From Spisula solida (lineage: Eukaryota; Mollusca; Bivalvia; Venerida; Mactridae): a stretch of 64,000 nucleotides of DNA. Below, piece by piece: positions 12,443-23,859 of the stretch. A program made the translations under genes and the position numbers. Below the pieces are notes generated by a model that had not been told where the DNA came from, searched no databases, and saw only the letters and a program-made list of their open reading frames with translations. The DNA is taken from the NCBI GenBank assembly GCA_947247005.1, contig OX365959.1, positions 41,819,097 to 41,883,096 on the forward strand, written 5' to 3'. The stretch's first letter is position 1. Each line of letters begins with the position of its first letter.

Positions 12443-13234
12443 CGCGGTATCAGAAATGGCGCACCTGAGATTAGTGGTCTTTTCTTGAGTTTAAGACCCA
12501 AAATGACATACATTTCCAGTATAATTTTGGAAGGATGTATGGTTTTGGTCTGTAATGCAAATAAACAATGTTCAAAGTAAAATTTGGTGCTTTTAGAACT
12601 CGAAAGGTATGCTGTACCCATATTTGATGTTATTTTCTTATGTCACTTTATTCCTCAAATATCGTAATCCCACAAATTTGTAAAATGAAATTTTAACTTC
12701 AAATTTTTTTTGTAAAGAGCCCTGGCATCCATGTAAACACCATGTAACATGATTAAAATATCCTACACACTGTCAAACACAGGCAATGGTGTTCAGAAGG
12801 ATGTAACTTTCTTATTAAGAAAAACTGAAAAAACTAGTCAAAATCTGAAAAAAATATGTTTCGAAAATTTTGTTAATATTAACTGTCATTGATATTTTCG
12901 GCATTCCAAAGTCAAGTTGGTGACAGATCAGATTATGCAGATGCCATGAATGATTCTTACATGACAGTAATAGATGATTTAACACTTGTTTGGACATCTT
13001 TAAGTTGTCTTGGTGACTCAAAAAGTATAATGGCAATTAGTAACCAGTGCAATTCTGTCTCGATACTAATTATTGATTTATTATCTAAGAAGAAGTATAC
13101 AAAGTAAGCTAACTATTATATAAAAATGGACTATATAGCCATAAAATAAAATTGGAAACAACAACATCATGAATCCTTTTATTTTTTTACAACTAGGGAC
13201 CTACAGGATAGGTGCGCCATTTCATATCATGCGG
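12443..13234. mobile_element. Small inverted-repeat element (MITE-like)
   Basis: GCGGTATCAGAAATGGCGCACCT at the left pairs with the inverse of AGGTGCGCCATTTCATATCATGCG at the right, giving imperfect TIRs of about 24 bp. There is no coding content. A third, weaker copy of the terminal motif is at about 13413-13436. Flanking blocks 12225-12415 and 13460-13640 are diverged direct copies of one another. Confidence 0.5.
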
Positions 13235-13689
13235 ACTTGACATAATAAGCTGAGCGTGTCTTTCATTGTAATGGTCATACAACATGCATTGATGGAATTG
13301 ACTATTGATATTTAGTGTCAACATGTTCCCATTGAATTGCCCTATCATTGCTCAATCACTTTAATTATGAACGTTTTATATTTATAACAAAATAACGACG
13401 TAAACTGTTAAGTGCACCATTTCCAATACCACGGGGATATACGTGGTTTGCCTAATGTTCACGAATATGAATCCGATAGCGCGCTGGTAATAAATAGTTC
13501 GTCTAAGGCTTAATCATGCGTATAGATCATTAATTTTTTGTGTGTATAGGCCATGTATTTTTATATTAATAATAGATTCCAATATAAAAAAATAAATATT
13601 TTGCTTCATTCATATTCGGTATTTACCGTTCATATCCGCGAATATGATTCATATTCGGTGTTTAGACTAACCGGTAATTCTTTACCTTT

Positions 13690-14210
13690 GGGTTATATTT
13701 ATACTTTCTGGTAGTTTGACTCTCATTCAATGATTCGGTGGTCATCGCTGTGTAAATCTAACAAGCAAATTTACTGAATATAGGCGTGTATGAGGTTAGT
13801 TCCTGTTTAAATCATTAGATGTAATATGTAATTCTGTTATGTGTTACCTAAATATTAACAGACATTAATTCGTAACGTCCAAATTCATCGATGTAACGTG
13901 AATCTGCTATTCGTACCAAAATAAATCGTACCTGATAATTCGTACCATTTTAGCAAGAAATGTAAATGTGCTGTTTCACGTTGTGACGTGTCTCAAAAAT
14001 TAAAATAAATTGTTATGTATTTGCGTTATTTTTGTCTATATATTGTTCCAAAAGGGTACACTAACAAAGTAGTCAAACCATTTCGACGCAATCTATACAG
14101 GGATGCCCGTATAAGCGTCGAAACCATAAGTGCCCAAAATCCGGTGCATTTTAAATTTTCATGAAATGAGCATTTTAAGCCAAATTCTGTCATTTTCTGT
14201 CAATAGTCAC
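13690..14210. repeat. Dispersed repeat R, fullest copy
   Basis: This block (TTTATACTTTCTGGTAGTTT ... TTCGTACCAAAATAAATCGT ...) recurs at 31160-31345, 36866-37050 and 57000-57390, and its last 150 bp at about 930-1080. It is non-coding. The 31160 and 36866 pieces are the two halves of one copy separated by inverted-repeat element 2. Confidence 0.65.
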
Positions 14211-14858
14211 AATCGTTTATTTACAAAAAAGTTGCTCAAAAGTTTTGCCAATATTTACGAAATGATCGGTGTCAACCAGAGGCTTGCTTAACATCCGGCG
14301 ACCTTCACATCTATTCCATTCTATTCAATAATTCAAGCGTCTGGCGACACGGACCAATAATGTAAACTTTGACAACATTGTGAGAGAACGACACAGAAAA
14401 CTCGTCAAATATCTAGACCCATTTATTGACAGTTGATAAATATATCGGTAAGTTGCTTTTAATGTCATTCTTTGACGATTCGGCGGCATAATATTGAATT
14501 TGTTCTACGATTTATTTAGTTTTATGTGAATTATCACATTGTCCGATAGTCTTAGCAAGTCCGACCTGGCGAAATTGGTCGTTCATGTCATGTTTGGAAG
14601 GTTTATTATTTGTGAATATATGTTTTATTAGTGTTGTTATCTAGTATCAACCTTCCGTCGAAATAAAAACGTCAGTTTATGAAAATTGACTGGTAATTAA
14701 TTGAGAAACGGACGTTCACCCAACCCCATGTATATTTTGGACCACTTTTGAGGGGTAGAGTGGGCAACCTTTCTATGTTCTATAGAGATTTGGATTTTTT
14801 TATTTTTTTTATGTTGGGTTGTAGAGGGGACCATGGGGGGTCATATCCACATGCCAAA
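14211..14858. other. Gene-free stretch
   Basis: No supportable gene, hairpin or repeat boundary was seen before the next repeat head. Confidence 0.4.
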
Positions 14859-15257
14859 CACCTGTGGTCACAAAGTGACAGAGTGAGCTTTTGTGATCAG
14901 ACTTCGTCCGTCCGTCCGTCCGTCAACAATTGGGTTGTGTCCTCTCTAGAGGTCACAATTTTGGCCTAATCTTTATGAAACTTGGTCACAATGATCATCT
15001 CAACAAAATCTAGGCCAAGTTCGATATTGGGTCATCTGAGGTCAAAAACTAGCTCACTAGGTCAAATTATAGAAAAACCTTGTTTTAAACCTATCAACAT
15101 GTAGTCTTCATGGTCACTAAACTCTCTGCTGTAACTCTCTACTGTCTATACATACAAGTAAACTTTCATCAACCAATGAAAATGTGTATCAGGGTTCACA
15201 GCAGTTTTGTAAAGGTCAAATATCAAAATATTCTAGTATATTAAGCAGGGTGTGAAT

Positions 15258-15342
15258 TGTAATGGTTAAGTGGAAATCAAAGCGCTGTAGGGAGCGTAGA
15301 CACTTTCCTGGGGGTCGTGGGTTCAAACCCCACTGGAACCAT
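15258..15342 (+). other. tRNA-derived head in the repeat
   Basis: AATGGTTAAGTGG resembles a tRNA A-box, and GTGGGTTCAAACCCCAC is a perfect T-stem/loop (B-box) followed by TGGAACCA. The acceptor stem pairs only about four of seven positions, so this is a tRNA-derived relic rather than a tRNA gene. A near-identical copy is at about 32279-32366. Confidence 0.55.
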
Positions 15343-16310
15343 AATTTTTATTTTTTTTATTTTTATTTTTTTAAGTGTTTAGGTATTGTTTTGTCTTTAT
15401 AGCATGTATTTGTACATTTTCCTGATGGTCGTGGGTTCAACCCCCACTGGGACCATAATTTTTATTTTTTTATTTTTATTTTTTTTGAGTGTTTAGGTAT
15501 TGTTTTGTCTTTATAACATGTATTTGTACATTTTCCTGATGGTCGTGGGTTCAACCCCCACTGGAACCATAATTTTTATTTTTATTTTTTTTGAGTGTTT
15601 AGGTATTGTTTTGTCTGTAAAGCATTTATTTGAACATTTTCCTGATGGTCGTGGGTTCAACACCCACTGGAACCATAATTTTTTTTTTTTTTTTTTTTTA
15701 AATGTTTAGGTATTGTTTTGTCTTTATAACATGTATTTGTACATTTTCCTGATGGTCGTGGGTTCAACCCCCACTGGAACCATAATTTTTATTTTTTTAT
15801 TTTTATTTTTTGAGTGTTTAGGTATTGTTTTGTCTGTAAAGCATTTATTTGTACATTTTCCTGATGGTCGTGGGTTCAACACCCACTGGAACCATAATTT
15901 TTTTTTTTTTTTTTTTTTAAATGTTTAGGTATTGTTTTGTCTTTATAACATGTATTTGTACATTTTCCTGATGGTCGTGGGTTCAACCCCCACTGGAACC
16001 ATAATTTTTATTTTTTATTTTTTTAAGTGTTTAGGTATTGTTTTGTCTTTATAGCATGTATTTGTACAGTTATATGGAGGAAAAATACCAAAATATTTTG
16101 TTTAAAATAAAGGTCAAATCATAGAAAAACCTTGTGTAGTCAGTCACCAGAGGTTACAATTTCAACTTAATCTTTATGAAACTTTGTCACAATGATCCTG
16201 TCAACAAAATCTAGGCCAAGTTCGATTTTGGGTCATCTGGTGTCAAAAACAAGGTCACAATGTCAATTGACATTTTCCTGAGGGTCGTGGGTTTAAACCC
16301 CACTGGAACC
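15300..16310 (+). repeat. Tandem T-arm/B-box units, 8 copies
   Basis: Eight occurrences of a GTGGGTTCAA(A/C)CCCCAC-type hairpin start near 15308, 15430, 15544, 15652, 15758, 15867, 15977 and 16285. They are separated by T-rich spacers and GTGTTTAGGTATTGTTTTGT. The sister array at 32330-33130 has six. Confidence 0.8.
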
Positions 16311-16689
16311 ATAATTATTTTTTTGAGTGTTTAGGTATTGTTCTGTCTTTATAGCATGTATTTGTACAGTTATATGGAGGAAATATTTTGTTTAAATTAT
16401 AGGTCAGATCATAGAAAAACCCTGTGTAGTCACCAGAGGTTACAATTTCGACTTAATCTTTATGAAATTTGGTCCTAATAATCATCTCAACACAATCTAG
16501 GTTAAGTTTGATATTAATTAAGTCATCTGGGGTCAAACGCTAGGTCACATGGTCAAATCATACACAAACTTGCAATAGAGGCTGAATTTCCTTAAATTTT
16601 ATTCAGAAAATGTGTAGGATCACCATAGGGGTGTGCATGCACTAGTACGACAGGTGAGCGACCTAGGGCCCTTTGGGCCCTCTTGTTTA

Positions 16690-17080
16690 ATTATTTCCCT
16701 TAGATTGATTTAATTTGAGCATTTCTTGTCCGGAGGATAACTTTGTCACCATGAGGTTGAATGACTTGAAACTTGGTATGCATGTTTCTTACCAAAATTC
16801 CAAGTGCAGTACACAAGAACCGTAACTCTACCTTGTGCCATTTTTCAATTTTTTCCCTTCGATTGATTTTATAAGCATTTCTTGTCCGTGGCATAACTTT
16901 GTCACCATAACTATTAATGACTCAAAAATAGGAATGCATGTTTCTTTGCTGTGACATGAAGTGCAGTGCGCAAGAATCATAACACTAGCTTGTATAGTGT
17001 TTGAATGATTCCCTTCAGATTGATTTTATCAGGACATTTTTTTGTCCAGAGCATCGCTTTGTCGTTTTTAGTTGAGATGA
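16690..17080 (+). repeat. About 150-bp tandem repeat, 2.5 units
   Basis: Units share TTTCTTGTCCG, ATAACTTTGTCACCAT, GCATGTTTCTT and AAGTGCAGT. They are related in style to the array at 57840-58480. Non-coding. Confidence 0.6.
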
Positions 17081-17650
17081 CTAGAGAACTCTTGTGAGTC
17101 TGATATGTAGCCCTATACTGGATAGTTTTCCATGACAAATGTGCATTTCGTCAGGCGACACATGCGACTCGCGGAGCTTTTATTTCAAGTATAAATCACT
17201 TACATTGTCTTAACATTCACAAAACGGTTTACAATCTATTAGAAGCTTTTTATATGAACCTGTTTGAAAATATTTTCATGGTTTGTCTATTTTTAAATAC
17301 AAAATAAAAGACAAATAATATGCACAGATATGTACCTTTGTGCATCAAGCCTGTATCATCAGTCACCAATGTGGAAACCTATAGATGTGTATTCTTTTAT
17401 GTGGTGGGTGTAATAACATATGGGCACACTTGATGTTTACTCAATAAATGTTCACATGCTAATAACTGCTCAGCACTGTATGAATGGACAGTTAGATAAT
17501 CCCTAAGGATCACTAGGCCAAGCTTTTTTTAAACATTAGAATTATATTTTCTAAAATGCAAAACATCTTCTGTTCTTGAATTGTACCAGAATATATTTTG
17601 ATAATCATTGTCACTCTGGTGATCGTTTTGTTTTTGTCGGAGTATAAGTC
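17081..17650. other. Gene-free stretch before the hairpin
   Basis: AT-rich; no gene or element supported. Confidence 0.4.
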
Positions 17651-17830
17651 AGATATAGTACTAGTTATTCGTCAAAAGTGTCTTCTTACAAGGGTTATTG
17701 TACAGTTTTGTGAGGACAAACAACAAATTATCCTCGGCTTCGCCTCGGACAATTATGTTCTTTGTCCTCACAAAACTGTACAATAACCCTTGTAAGAAGA
17801 CACTTTTGACGAATAACTAGTACTGTATCT
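17651..17830. repeat. Long near-perfect hairpin (fold-back element)
   Basis: Arms of about 70 bp, running from AGATATAGTACTAGTTATTC to its complement at GAATAACTAGTACTGTATCT, enclose a loop with CCTCGGCTTCGCCTCGG. This is a single compact fold-back repeat with no coding content. Confidence 0.85.
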
Positions 17831-18521
17831 ATTACATATACTGTCGATAGTCCTAGCAATATGGTCAATTTTAGCGACAAACGTACTTAAAGCCGAAATA
17901 TGTTGCTTATACATGTACCTTTGCGACTTATGCTGTAAATTGTCGAAGACATTGATTATGTCGATTTATCAAATAAATGTAAGTTACAAAATATAACTAG
18001 TCTATTTAGAATTATTTTTAATTTAAATAGCAAATAATATTATGTAACTAGTAAACTACTATAATACTATCTTACTTCCAAATAACATTGAGTTTTAATA
18101 ATTCTAATATAATGTTATTAATTAAATTAAGACATGAATATTATCACTGCTGAACTACAAATTGGATTTACATAAACTAAAAATGGTTAATTGTGGGGGC
18201 GGTTGAATGCCAAATTCAATCTAGTGGATTTTGTTTAAAACTACATTTTTTTCGATATGTATGAGATTTGTTTAAATGTTAATTGTGTCGTCAACATTGA
18301 TGTTAAGTCCAAGTTTAAAGTATGATATTGGGATTAAAATGATAAGGATTAATGCCATGCCGGAGGACTTTTTCTGTTCATTAAAATGTTGCCTATAATG
18401 ATGTGTCAGCCATTATTGGATTATATTATTTATTCTTTATTTCAGTCTCATTTACATATATACAAATAAGTCAAATTGATAAACTGTTGTATAATTGTTA
18501 CATATTAAGAAGAAAAAACAC
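17831..18521. other. Gene-free stretch
   Basis: AT-rich sequence with no supportable exon or repeat. Confidence 0.4.
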
Positions 18522-18524
18522 AGA

Positions 18525-20189
18525 GACGTTACGCACGAAACTGGTACATAAAAACGTTGCGTCAAAAAACGACGTAAACGTCGACTTGCGTGTTTGTTTA
18601 TGACGTCTATCAGTTAAGTTTATACTTTGATTCAATGGATCACGCATAAGAAGATCATTATATATTCAGGGTATTCTATACGCATGGGCTCTCTCTCCCT
18701 CTCTCTCTTTGACAACATTTTTGTTTTGAAAATGGCGGCAAGTTATGACACTGCGCGACTATTCCCGTATCGTTAGAAATCTACAGAATTACTTCAAATA
18801 TCGGAATCGGTATCGAATAAAGCTATATTTTTATAGAATTTTCGATAATATAAACAGTAATAATTATTATTATTGTTAATATTATTATCGACAATAAATA
18901 TATTGCGGCTCATACATTTTTGACAAACGCTATTTGTAATGCAATAAATTCGTCATACATGTACTAGTAAAAAACGTCGTATGGGACATTCCACTGGACA
19001 AATCTGACGCTTGAAAAATCGCATTAAAATTTAAAGCATGTGGAACAAATTACACAGCACGGTAGGTAATAGTCTACCATTTAATACTTCATATAATTAA
19101 AAGAATGTAACGGCGCATATTTGCTCACTATGAAGCGTAATGCAATGTGTATATCGCGAAACAACGACGAAAATGAATATTTTCGTTATATGGGACATTT
19201 TACTGGACAATTATAACGTAATATAAAATGTGCATATACGTATTAGTTCTAGGACAAAATACCACAGTAAACACGTACACATGTTACCATTTTGTTATAT
19301 TTTAAAAAAAATTCTCATCCGAATACATGATCCTGATTATCTTAAATTTTAATAAACGATCATCGTATTTCACTCACCAAAATGACGTAAAAACGTTCAT
19401 GGGACATTAGTCTTCATTTCGTTTATTTGTCACTTTAAAGCAATACGGTTAATAATTATACTAGTTGCTTAACACAGAATATATGCATATGTATTCAAAA
19501 TCTACTTTATTGAATTTTTACCGTATGAAATTGTAATTATATATACATTTTTTCAAAATACATTGCGTTATACCGTCCGTTGTGACGTCATTATAACGTT
19601 GGAACAATTCCAGGTTACGTGTTTATAAATGAAATAAAATTCACAGTGATGACAATACCTACCATAACTAGTACATTATTGTGCGGATATATATTAGGTA
19701 AAAATCCATTAAAACAATAGTGTCATTGTATTTATTAGTGATAGCTAAAATGTGTTTGTTCTATACCTATTCTTGCATTGGTCTTATTTGTGACATCTGA
19801 TGACAGTCTCCTAAAATCACGGCCAAACGCTTATTATTTGCATATGATGTTCGCGGACATAAGGTCACGTCGTTAGGTCATCGTGATACAAAGTTTTGGC
19901 GATTTTTGATATAAATTATCGACACAGCATGTTTATGCATCCCGCTGTCTTGCTTTGGACGCAACGTGTGACACCGTTTTTTGACGTCACTTTCTTTTTA
20001 AAACGTAGTATATAATTCTTATAAAAAACGATATTCTTTAAATATGTACATAAGAACGAAGCTCCATGTATGCTCTTTCCGTCGATATACAGGACTTGAT
20101 AGAAGTACGTTATTTATATGAATTAGGCACACTAATTCCAGACATTACGTTCGATTTATCGAAAAGACACCAGTTTCGTGCGTAACGTC
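18525..20189. mobile_element. Candidate TIR element with internal repeated motifs
   Basis: GACGTTACGCACGAAACTGGT at 18525 is matched by its inverse at 20169-20189, with AGA on both outer sides as a possible 3-bp target duplication. The interior repeats a phrase CGT(A)TGGGACATT at about 18976, 19186 and 19398. No coding frame is evident, so the element is probably non-autonomous. The family is not identified. Confidence 0.5.
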
Positions 20190-20309
20190 AGAGTTAAAAT
20201 GGTTTGTCGTAATATTTTATTAAACTGTTGATATGTTTTAACCATTAATATATCTTAAATCAACATAAATATATTAGTATATTGGCCTCAATAGTCAAAT
20301 AACTATATT

Positions 20310-20432
20310 AATTATGCGGTCTCAATACTCCATAGTCTGGTCTCGATGCTCCAAAAATCTGGTCTCAATACTCCAGAAATCTGGTCTCAATACTCCAGAA
20401 ATTTTCTGGTCTCAATAATCCATGGTCTCACT
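20310..20432 (+). repeat. Minisatellite, about 23-bp unit
   Basis: Five to six diverging copies of TCTGGTCTCAATACTCCAGA run in tandem. Confidence 0.75.
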
Positions 20433-21129
20433 GCTCCAACAGCCACTACATGATTGTGCACCAAAGGATGTCATATCTTAGATATTACCCATACTTTAGC
20501 ATTGAAACTTTCAACACTTGTTTATCATCATATGTTAACACTACTGATCACATGCAATAACAACATTTTTATTTTAATTGGAGTGAAGGCTTCAAGCCCC
20601 TTTTTAATATTTTGGTGCAAGCTACTATACTAGACCATATCTTACATACTGTCCATGCTATAGCACATAAAACTAACTGTAACAGCTCTTGTTCAACATC
20701 AAAAGTTAACACTTTTGTATATGTTGAAATAATCTCCGCAGTTCGTCAGTCCAAAAAGTATGACGATATCGCCGACAAAGTTGTCAAATTAATCGCCGAA
20801 AAATTTGTTTTTTTTCGAAATGGTAAGTGATTATTGCGAGTATTTGTTTCTCACGCTCACCTAACAGAACTGTGTCGATATAAACATTTCACCTGAACGT
20901 TGAAAGGTGAGCGATTTTCGTGAAGTTTTCGATAGTGTTCGTCAATTGTCGTCAATTTTCAAATGAGCGTGTTTGAGAAGTTGAAATACCATAAAAATGC
21001 CACTCCTGGTAAAGCCTTAAAGCGTCCATTAATGATGATACAGTTAACAAAAAAGTATGAGAACACAAGAAAAGAACGGCAATTTCAATTTTTTTAAAAA
21101 AGGCTAAACAAGAGGTTTTTTTTCGGTCT

Positions 21130-21190
21130 GACGGATTCTCATTCGGTCTGACGGGCTCACAGGATCTGTCAGACCGAATGAGAATCTGTC
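21130..21190. repeat. Short inverted repeat
   Basis: GACGGATTCTCATTCGGTCT is opposed by AGACCGAATGAGAATCTGTC around an 18-20 bp loop. Confidence 0.75.
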
Positions 21191-21620
21191 CTACTGAGTC
21201 CAAAATCCTTTCGCCATGACTGATATGTTGAAAAGGAGTGGGCTTGATATTACGTTTTAAAACTTGTTTACCAATCTATAAGCATTTGTAATTATTATAC
21301 CTCACTTTATATTACAATGCTAAAGTCCCATTACCCCCAGAGGCAGATATTTTGACTGTCCAACCTAAAAGACACGTGATCGACCGAAAACTGACTGTCC
21401 GGTCATGTGATCGACCTGACATTTTTAATGTCATGCAAGGGCAAGTAACTGCGTCAATTTTAATTTATTGACTGCTGAAATATACAAGATTTTCTAAAAA
21501 TAGAATGTGCAATGAACACAACAATATATGAAAGCACAGTCATGTCTACTGTTTATAACTATCACAATCATGGCTGTGAACATTTTGCTAGACTTATAAT
21601 ATTGTTCGGCATAATAAAAT

Positions 21621-21752
21621 AAATATCAGATGCCTGTCTGCGTTATATTGTCAACCCTCGAAACAGAATGTCACCCTCGGCTTGGCCTCTGGGTGACATT
21701 CTGCACTCGGGTTGACAATATCAATGTCACGCAGGTAGGCATCTGATATTTA
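21621..21752. repeat. Interrupted hairpin element with TCGGC loop
   Basis: AAATATCAGATGCCTG and ATTGTCAACCC are answered by GGGTTGACAAT and AGGCATCTGATATTT. The centre pairs CAGAATGTCACCC with GGGTGACATTCTG around TCGGCTTGGCCTC. The form is the same as the hairpins at 17651 and 46603. Confidence 0.8.
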
Positions 21753-22095
21753 TATATTATTATACACATGTAACAGTAAACTATTTACTGGATAAATAAT
21801 GTTTAACTAACACTTTTGGCCTAGTGATTTTAAGTTATGTCCCATTCTTACTTGGACAATTCTTGGTTAAAGTATCATGTTCAAGTTACATTCAGACTAA
21901 TAATTATCTCATCTACTATCAATGGTATTCAATTGAAACTTAGTTGTATCTAGTCTGAACTTAGATTGATATGACATGACTGCGAATAGTTGAGCGCGCT
22001 GTCTTAATGGACAGCATAAGACAGCTCTAATTTCCAAATTGACCCATTAAAATCCTCTCTAATTTGATATTGGCTAATTAATTAACTACTTTCAG

Positions 22096-22451
22096 AAACG
22101 TGTGTACTGAATATTTTAGACACAACAACACTGAAGAGGCAACTGACTGAGCTCTACAACATTCTACTGAACACCCTGTGAAAACTGACTAACTCTAATC
22201 CATCCTACTGAACAACCTGCGAAAACTGACTAAGCTCTACACCATTCTACTGAACAACCTGTGAAAACTGACTAAGCTCTAATCCATTCAACTGAACAAC
22301 CTGTGAAAACAGACTAAGCTCTGCACCATTCTACTGAACAACCTGTGAAAACTGACTGAGCTCTAATCCATTCAACTGAACAACCTGTGAAAACGGACTA
22401 AGCTCTTTACCATTCTACTGAAAAACCTGTGAAGTTTAGGACACTGTCTTT
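22096..22451 (+). other. 5' leader of the first C2H2 gene with seven 42-bp units
   Basis: The exon begins after ACTACTTTCAG at 22095. It holds seven tandem units of the 42-bp CTGACTGAGCTCTACACCAT ... CCTGTGAAAA repeat (about 22138-22432). Stops occur in every forward frame, so it is untranslated. The homologous leaders start at 37702 and 59453. Confidence 0.65.
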
Positions 22452-23771
22452 ATGAATAGTATGTCACTTACAGTCCACATGGCAGTTAATACTGTTGAGA
22501 AACCATTCAAATGTGATATCTGTGGTTCTGGATTTACTCGAAACTATGGTCTTACAATACACATGAGAACACACAGCGGTGAAAAACCATTCAAATGTGA
22601 TGTATGTGGATCTGCTTATTCTACAAACAGTAACCTGAAAAGTCACATGAAAGTACATACAGGTGAAAAACCGTTCAAGTGTGATATTTGTGAGTCTGCT
22701 TATTCTACAAGCAGTAATCTGAAAAGTCACATGCTAGTACATACTGGTGAAAAACCGTTTGTATGTGATATGTGTGGATCTGCTTACTCAACAAGCTTTA
22801 ACCTGAAAAGTCACATGAAAAGACATACTAGTGAAAACCCGTTCAAGTGTGATATTTGTGGATCTACTCAATCTAACAAAAGTAACTTGAAGTGTCACAT
22901 GAGAGTACATACAGGTGAAAAACCATTCAAGTGTGATTTTTGTGAATCTGCATTCTCTCGCAGCGATAGCCTTAAGAAACACTTGAGATTACATACTGGT
23001 GAAAAACCATTCAAATGTGAAATTTGTGAATCTTCATTCACTCAAAACGATACTCTTACAGAACATATGAGAATACACACGGGTGAAAAACCATTTAAGT
23101 GTGATATATGTGGGTCGGCATTTACTCACAAACGTACCATGGAACGTCACATGAGAGTGCATTCTGGCGAAAAACCATTCAAGTGTGATATTTGTGGATC
23201 TGCATTCTCTGAAAACTATAGTCTGACAGTACATATGAGAATACACAGTGGTGAAAAACCGTTCAAGTGTGATATTTGTGGATCTGCTTACTCTCACAAC
23301 AGTAACCTGAAAGATCACATGGGAGTACATACAGGTGAAATCCCATTCAAGTGTGATATTTGTGGATTTGTATTCTCTCACAACAAAACTCTTAAAGAAC
23401 ACTTGAGAATACACACTGGTGAAAAACCGTTCAAGTGTGGTGTTTGTGATTCATCTTTTAATCGAAAGCAGATTCTGATTCGACACATGAGAACACATTC
23501 AGGTGAAAAACCATTCAAGTGTGATGTTTGTGGATCTGCATTCTCTCAGAACATTAATCTGACAGTGCATATGAGAATACACACTGGTGAAAAACCATTC
23601 AAGTGTGATATTTGTGGATCTGCATTCGCTCAAAACAGTAGTCTTAAACAACACTTGAGAATACACACTGGTGAAAAAACATTTAAGTGTGGTATTTGTG
23701 ATTCAGCTTTTAATCGAAAAGCAAACCTGATGTATCACATGACAACACATTCAGATGTGAAACCTTTGTAA
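22452..23771 (+). CDS. C2H2 zinc-finger protein, 15 fingers
   Basis: This single open exon encodes 439 residues. After an 18-residue lead (MNSMSLTVHMAVN..., itself a decayed finger end), fifteen C-x2-C-x12-H-x3-H fingers follow in strict 28-residue register, joined by (T/S)GEKPF linkers. The repeated core is FKCDICGSAFS. There is no KRAB, BTB or other effector domain. Proteins of this build are nuclear sequence-specific DNA binders; the target is unknown. ATG 22452 is chosen because it opens the frame after the leader repeat. A splice acceptor at 22095 implies at least one upstream exon. It is paralogous to 61539-62849 and more distantly to 37811. Finger 5 and its linker show the most drift (TSENPFKC). 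It looks intact. Confidence 0.92.
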   Translation: MNSMSLTVHMAVNTVEKPFKCDICGSGFTRNYGLTIHMRTHSGEKPFKCDVCGSAYSTNSNLKSHMKVHTGEKPFKCDICESAYSTSSNLKSHMLVHTGEKPFVCDMCGSAYSTSFNLKSHMKRHTSENPFKCDICGSTQSNKSNLKCHMRVHTGEKPFKCDFCESAFSRSDSLKKHLRLHTGEKPFKCEICESSFTQNDTLTEHMRIHTGEKPFKCDICGSAFTHKRTMERHMRVHSGEKPFKCDICGSAFSENYSLTVHMRIHSGEKPFKCDICGSAYSHNSNLKDHMGVHTGEIPFKCDICGFVFSHNKTLKEHLRIHTGEKPFKCGVCDSSFNRKQILIRHMRTHSGEKPFKCDVCGSAFSQNINLTVHMRIHTGEKPFKCDICGSAFAQNSSLKQHLRIHTGEKTFKCGICDSAFNRKANLMYHMTTHSDVKPL

Positions 23772-23859
23772 GTGTGATATTTGTGACTGGGAATTCACTT
23801 GTAATTATTCACTTTGTAATACGCAAATACATGTATCGTAACTAAATAATATTTTATAA

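Larger units (their letters stand above)
14860..16687 (+). mobile_element. AGCTCACCTG-ended repeat carrying a T-arm array
   Basis: A degenerate head (CACAAAGTGACAGAGTGAGC, then GTCC repeats) is followed by the usual GGTCACAATGATCATCTCAA / AAAAACCTTGT phrases. Inside is an array of about 115-bp units (15260-16070). The element ends CAGGTGAGCGACCTAGGGCC ... CCCTCTTGTTT. It is nearly the same as the copy at 31859-33518, including a unique stretch at 15120-15260, so both derive from one source element. No protein gene is visible, and it is probably non-autonomous. Confidence 0.75.
20460..22095. other. Upstream region of the first C2H2 gene, paralogous to 58840-59452
   Basis: Blocks around 20490-20680 and 21770-22095 match 58860-59050 and 59155-59452 at high identity, so the upstream DNA was duplicated together with the zinc-finger gene. 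Between them, 20690-20825 reads openly and ends GAAATG|GTAAGTG, a donor-like site, but I cannot support it as a gene. Two hairpins lie within (21130-21190 and 21621-21752). Confidence 0.6.

Noticed and set aside
20612..20830. A 72-residue frame ending at a GTAAGT site (VRQSKKYDDIADKVVKLI)
   Set aside because: It overlaps a duplicated non-coding block, and the paralogue at 58984 does not keep the frame. Not enough to call an exon.
22464..23414. Minus-strand open frames rich in TNITLEWFFT
   Set aside because: They are the antisense of the TGEKPFKCDI linker repeats. The same holds at 38045-38536 and 61794-62378.
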